From Planctomycetota bacterium (GTDB lineage Bacteria > Planctomycetota > Phycisphaerae > Phycisphaerales > SM1A02): a stretch of DNA of 7,096 bases. The stretch covers positions 1 to 7,096 of the forward strand of contig RFQW01000083.1 of the NCBI GenBank assembly GCA_009924765.1, written 5' to 3'. Within the stretch, counting starts at the first letter, position 1. Every line of letters begins with the position of its first letter. This document shows positions 5,214 through 7,096 of the stretch, one piece after another. The translations under genes and the position numbers were made by a program. The notes under the pieces were generated by a model that was not told the DNA's origin, did not search any database, and worked only from the letters and a program-made list of their open reading frames with translations.

Positions 5214-6776
5214 TCAGCCGGTCGTGGTGGCCTTCGGCTTGGCCGGGGCACCCTTGGCCGGCGATGCGGCGGAGTCGCCGCCGGCGCTCGCCGGCGCTTC
5301 CGCCATCGGCTCCATGGTCATCGGGTCGCGCAGCGGAAGGTGCGTCACCTTGCCACCGAAGAAGTCCGCCATCTTCGCGCGGCCGTTCAGGTCGCCGGCC
5401 GAGATGGTCTTCCAGTCGCCGACCACCAGGATCGCCACCTGATCGGGGGCCAGGTACTTCTTCGCCACGCGCTGGATGTCGGCGGCGGTGACCGCGTTCA
5501 CCTTGTCGCGGAAGGTCTTCCAGTAGTCCTTCGGACGGTTGGTCCACTCGTCGCTCACGAAGATGCCCAGCATCGCCGGCTTGCTCTCGAAGGCGCGCGG
5601 GAAGGTCTCGATGAGCTGCTTCTTGGTGGTCTCCAGTTCCTCGGGCGTCACCGGGTTGTCGCGGATCTGCTGCAGCTGCTCCAGCACGATCTTGGTGGCC
5701 AGCGCCACGGTGGGGTTCTTGCTCTCGAAGCTCGCGCGGAACTCGCCGGGGTAGTACACCTTCGCGCCCAGTCGGCTGCCCGCCGAGTAGGCCAGACCCT
5801 CGTTGCTGCGCACCTGGGTCATGATGCGGCTGGTGAAGCCGCCGCCGCCCAGGATGTCGTTCAGCATCAGGTAGGGGATGTAGTCCGGGTCATCGCGCGT
5901 GATCGAGCGCATGCCGATCGACACCTTGCCCTGCGGAATGTCCTTCTGCACGTGGTACACGCCGGGCTGCAGCGTGGCGGTGGGGGCCACCGGATCCGCC
6001 TGCTTCTCGCCCTTGGTCCAGCCGTCGAAGGCCGCTTCCAGCTTGGCCTGCATCGCCTTGGGATCGAAGTCGCCGCTGACGGCGATGATCATGTTGCCGG
6101 GGTGGAAGATCTTCGCGTGGAAGGCCTTCATCGCCTCGGGTGTGATCGCCTTCACGCTCTTCTCGGTGGGCTGGCGCGCCTCGAAGTGCTCGCGGCCATA
6201 CATCAGCGCGCTCCACTCGCGGCCCTGAATGCGAGCGGCGTCGTCGTTGCGCTGCTTCATGCCTTCCAACATCTGGCCGCGATTGGTGTCCAGACGCGCG
6301 GTGTCGAAGGCCGGGTTGCGCAGCATGTCCACGAACAGCGCAAGGCTGGCGTCGAAGTTGCTGGCCAGGCAGTTCATGTTGGCGCTGCTGGTGGTGTCGC
6401 CGCAGCCGGCGCCGGCCTGCGTGGCCATGAAGTCGAACGCCTCGTCCACTTCGCCGGGCTTCTTGGTGGTGGTGCCGCCTTCGCGGATCATGCGACCGGT
6501 CATGCCGGCCAGACCCGGCATGTCGGCCGGATCCATGTTGCTGCCGCCCTTGAAGGTGAGGCTGAGGTTGATCAGCGGGAATTCATGGCTGGGAGCCATG
6601 TACACCGGCGTGCCGTCCTTCAGCGTGAAGCGGTACTTGGCCGCTTCAGGTGCGTCGAACTGCAGCGCGCCGAACTTGATTTCCTCGGGGCGCTTCGGAA
6701 GGGCGCTGCCGTTGTCGCCCGCCAGACTGGGGGCCGCGGTGGCGGCCAGGATCAGGGTGAGAATGTGGTTTCGCAT
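5214..6776 (-). CDS. exported M16-family (insulinase/pitrilysin-like) protein without zinc motif
   Basis: A 520-residue protein with a signal peptide: MRN, hydrophobic ILTLILAATAAP, likely cleavage after SLA at about residue 19. The mature part has the M16 two-domain plan. The first domain starts with FTLKDGTPVYM and PLINLSLTFKGGS (about 50-79); the second starts near PGVYHVQKDIPQGKVSIGMRS (about 271-291) and includes NDILGGGGFTSRIMTQVRSNEGLAYS (306-331). The zinc motif HxxEH, expected after PGLA, is replaced by GMTGR (91-95), and the distal Glu motif is also degenerate. The Arg323/Tyr330 pair of the second domain is kept. Known M16B heterodimers pair such a subunit, supplying Arg/Tyr, with a zinc-bearing catalytic subunit, so this is probably a non-catalytic periplasmic partner. 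The Ala/Pro/Lys-rich tail (about 490-520) is low complexity. The start at 6776 has AAGGA seven bases upstream. An in-frame GTG at 6812, overlapping the upstream stop as GTGA, is a weaker choice. Confidence 0.9.
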   Translation of the reverse strand: MRNHILTLILAATAAPSLAGDNGSALPKRPEEIKFGALQFDAPEAAKYRFTLKDGTPVYMAPSHEFPLINLSLTFKGGSNMDPADMPGLAGMTGRMIREGGTTTKKPGEVDEAFDFMATQAGAGCGDTTSSANMNCLASNFDASLALFVDMLRNPAFDTARLDTNRGQMLEGMKQRNDDAARIQGREWSALMYGREHFEARQPTEKSVKAITPEAMKAFHAKIFHPGNMIIAVSGDFDPKAMQAKLEAAFDGWTKGEKQADPVAPTATLQPGVYHVQKDIPQGKVSIGMRSITRDDPDYIPYLMLNDILGGGGFTSRIMTQVRSNEGLAYSAGSRLGAKVYYPGEFRASFESKNPTVALATKIVLEQLQQIRDNPVTPEELETTKKQLIETFPRAFESKPAMLGIFVSDEWTNRPKDYWKTFRDKVNAVTAADIQRVAKKYLAPDQVAILVVGDWKTISAGDLNGRAKMADFFGGKVTHLPLRDPMTMEPMAEAPASAGGDSAASPAKGAPAKPKATTTG

Positions 6777-6783
6777 GGTGTGT

Positions 6784-6788
6784 TCCTT
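6784..6788 (-). promoter_or_regulatory. ribosome binding site of the M16 gene
   Basis: On the minus strand AAGGA lies seven bases before the ATG at 6776. It favours that start, which also gives a standard signal peptide, over the in-frame GTG at 6812 that overlaps the preceding stop codon. Confidence 0.65.
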
Positions 6789-6808
6789 GCTTGGGTGTGT
6801 TCGTTGGA

Positions 6809-7096
6809 TCACTTCTTGGTGGTCTTCGCCGCGGGCGCGGTTGGCGCCGCGGGTGCTGCAGGTGCCGCGGCCGGCGCCGGTGCGCCACCCTCGAGCTCCT
6901 TCAGGCGATCACCCATCTTCTTCTTCATGTAGTCCAGCATGGGCTTCATCTGCGGAGGCACCTGCGCGGCCTGTGCATCCAGCGCCTCCAGACCCTGACG
7001 CAGCTGGGCCGCATCGGTTTCCTGCGCCAGCTGCGCGGCCATCTGCTTGGCGCGTGCACGCATGGGCGCCGGCAGGGCGGCCAGTTCCGGATCCTC
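6809..7096 (-). CDS. 3' end of an unidentified gene, cut by the right edge
   Basis: The last 95 residues of a protein whose frame stays open to the window edge. An internal Met at 7063 could start a short protein, but the eleven codons before it (EDPELAALPAP) continue the same style, so I treat it as 5'-truncated. What is visible is a charged, Ala/Gln-rich helical region likely to form amphipathic helices (MRARAKQMAAQLAQ, LRQGLEALDAQ, MLDYMKKKMGDRLKELEGG). An Ala/Pro tail ending in AAKTTKK follows. I recognise no family. The gap to the M16 gene is 32 bp on the same strand, which suggests one operon. The M16 protein has a similar Ala/Pro/Lys tail, and non-catalytic M16 subunits usually sit beside their catalytic partner, so this may be the end of that partner; the visible part neither shows nor excludes it. 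Confidence 0.7.
   Translation of the reverse strand, partial: EDPELAALPAPMRARAKQMAAQLAQETDAAQLRQGLEALDAQAAQVPPQMKPMLDYMKKKMGDRLKELEGGAPAPAAAPAAPAAPTAPAAKTTKK

Noticed and set aside
5340..6932. Long + strand open frame (530 codons) opposite the M16 gene
   Set aside because: It is antisense to a clearly recognisable protein, its translation is rich in His/Gly/Ala/Val with no family motifs, and such shadows are expected at this GC content.

Overview
This window comes from a GC-rich bacterial chromosome. It carries ordinary housekeeping and cell-envelope genes, with no phage, insertion sequence, CRISPR array, rRNA or tRNA that I can support. A MurJ lipid II flippase, a secreted M16-type protein and a probable lipoprotein point to a Gram-negative-type envelope. 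An MqnE-type radical SAM enzyme points to menaquinone made by the futalosine route. The combination and protein style remind me of Planctomycetota (Phycisphaerae-like), but that placement is inference and nothing in the window proves it.

Layout. (1) 5-1276 (+): FAD-dependent oxidoreductase of the amine oxidase/phytoene desaturase superfamily. (2) 1223-1717 (-): small probable lipoprotein whose 3' end overlaps the oxidoreductase gene by 54 bp, tail to tail. (3) 1757-3355 (+): murJ, divergent from the lipoprotein gene with only 39 bp between the two start codons. (4) 3356-3558: intergenic stretch between convergent murJ and mqnE, holding several tightly packed inverted repeats, one a good + strand intrinsic terminator. 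(5) 3559-4851 (-): mqnE, with an unusual insertion of about 40 residues. (6) 4852-5213: non-coding, with a long bidirectional terminator (5137-5178), a perfect hairpin (5098-5119) and, reading toward mqnE, helices that can form a three-way junction (4994-5082). (7) 5214-6776 (-): exported M16-family protein lacking the zinc-binding HxxEH motif. (8) 6809-7096 (-): 3' end of a gene running off the right edge, 32 bp upstream of the M16 gene and probably in the same operon.

How the genes relate. The two rightmost genes look like a leftward operon ending at 5137-5178. A non-catalytic M16 subunit normally works with a catalytic M16 partner, which may lie just beyond the right edge. mqnE appears to be transcribed alone from somewhere in 4852-5136, so the structured segment there could be its leader. 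murJ and the lipoprotein gene must have promoters that overlap each other or each other's 5' ends.

The best candidates for something undescribed are the possible structured RNA upstream of mqnE and the compact three-helix element after murJ. Both rest on base-pairing worked out by hand and need comparative support. The protein-level oddities are the MqnE insertion and the metal-site loss in the M16 protein.
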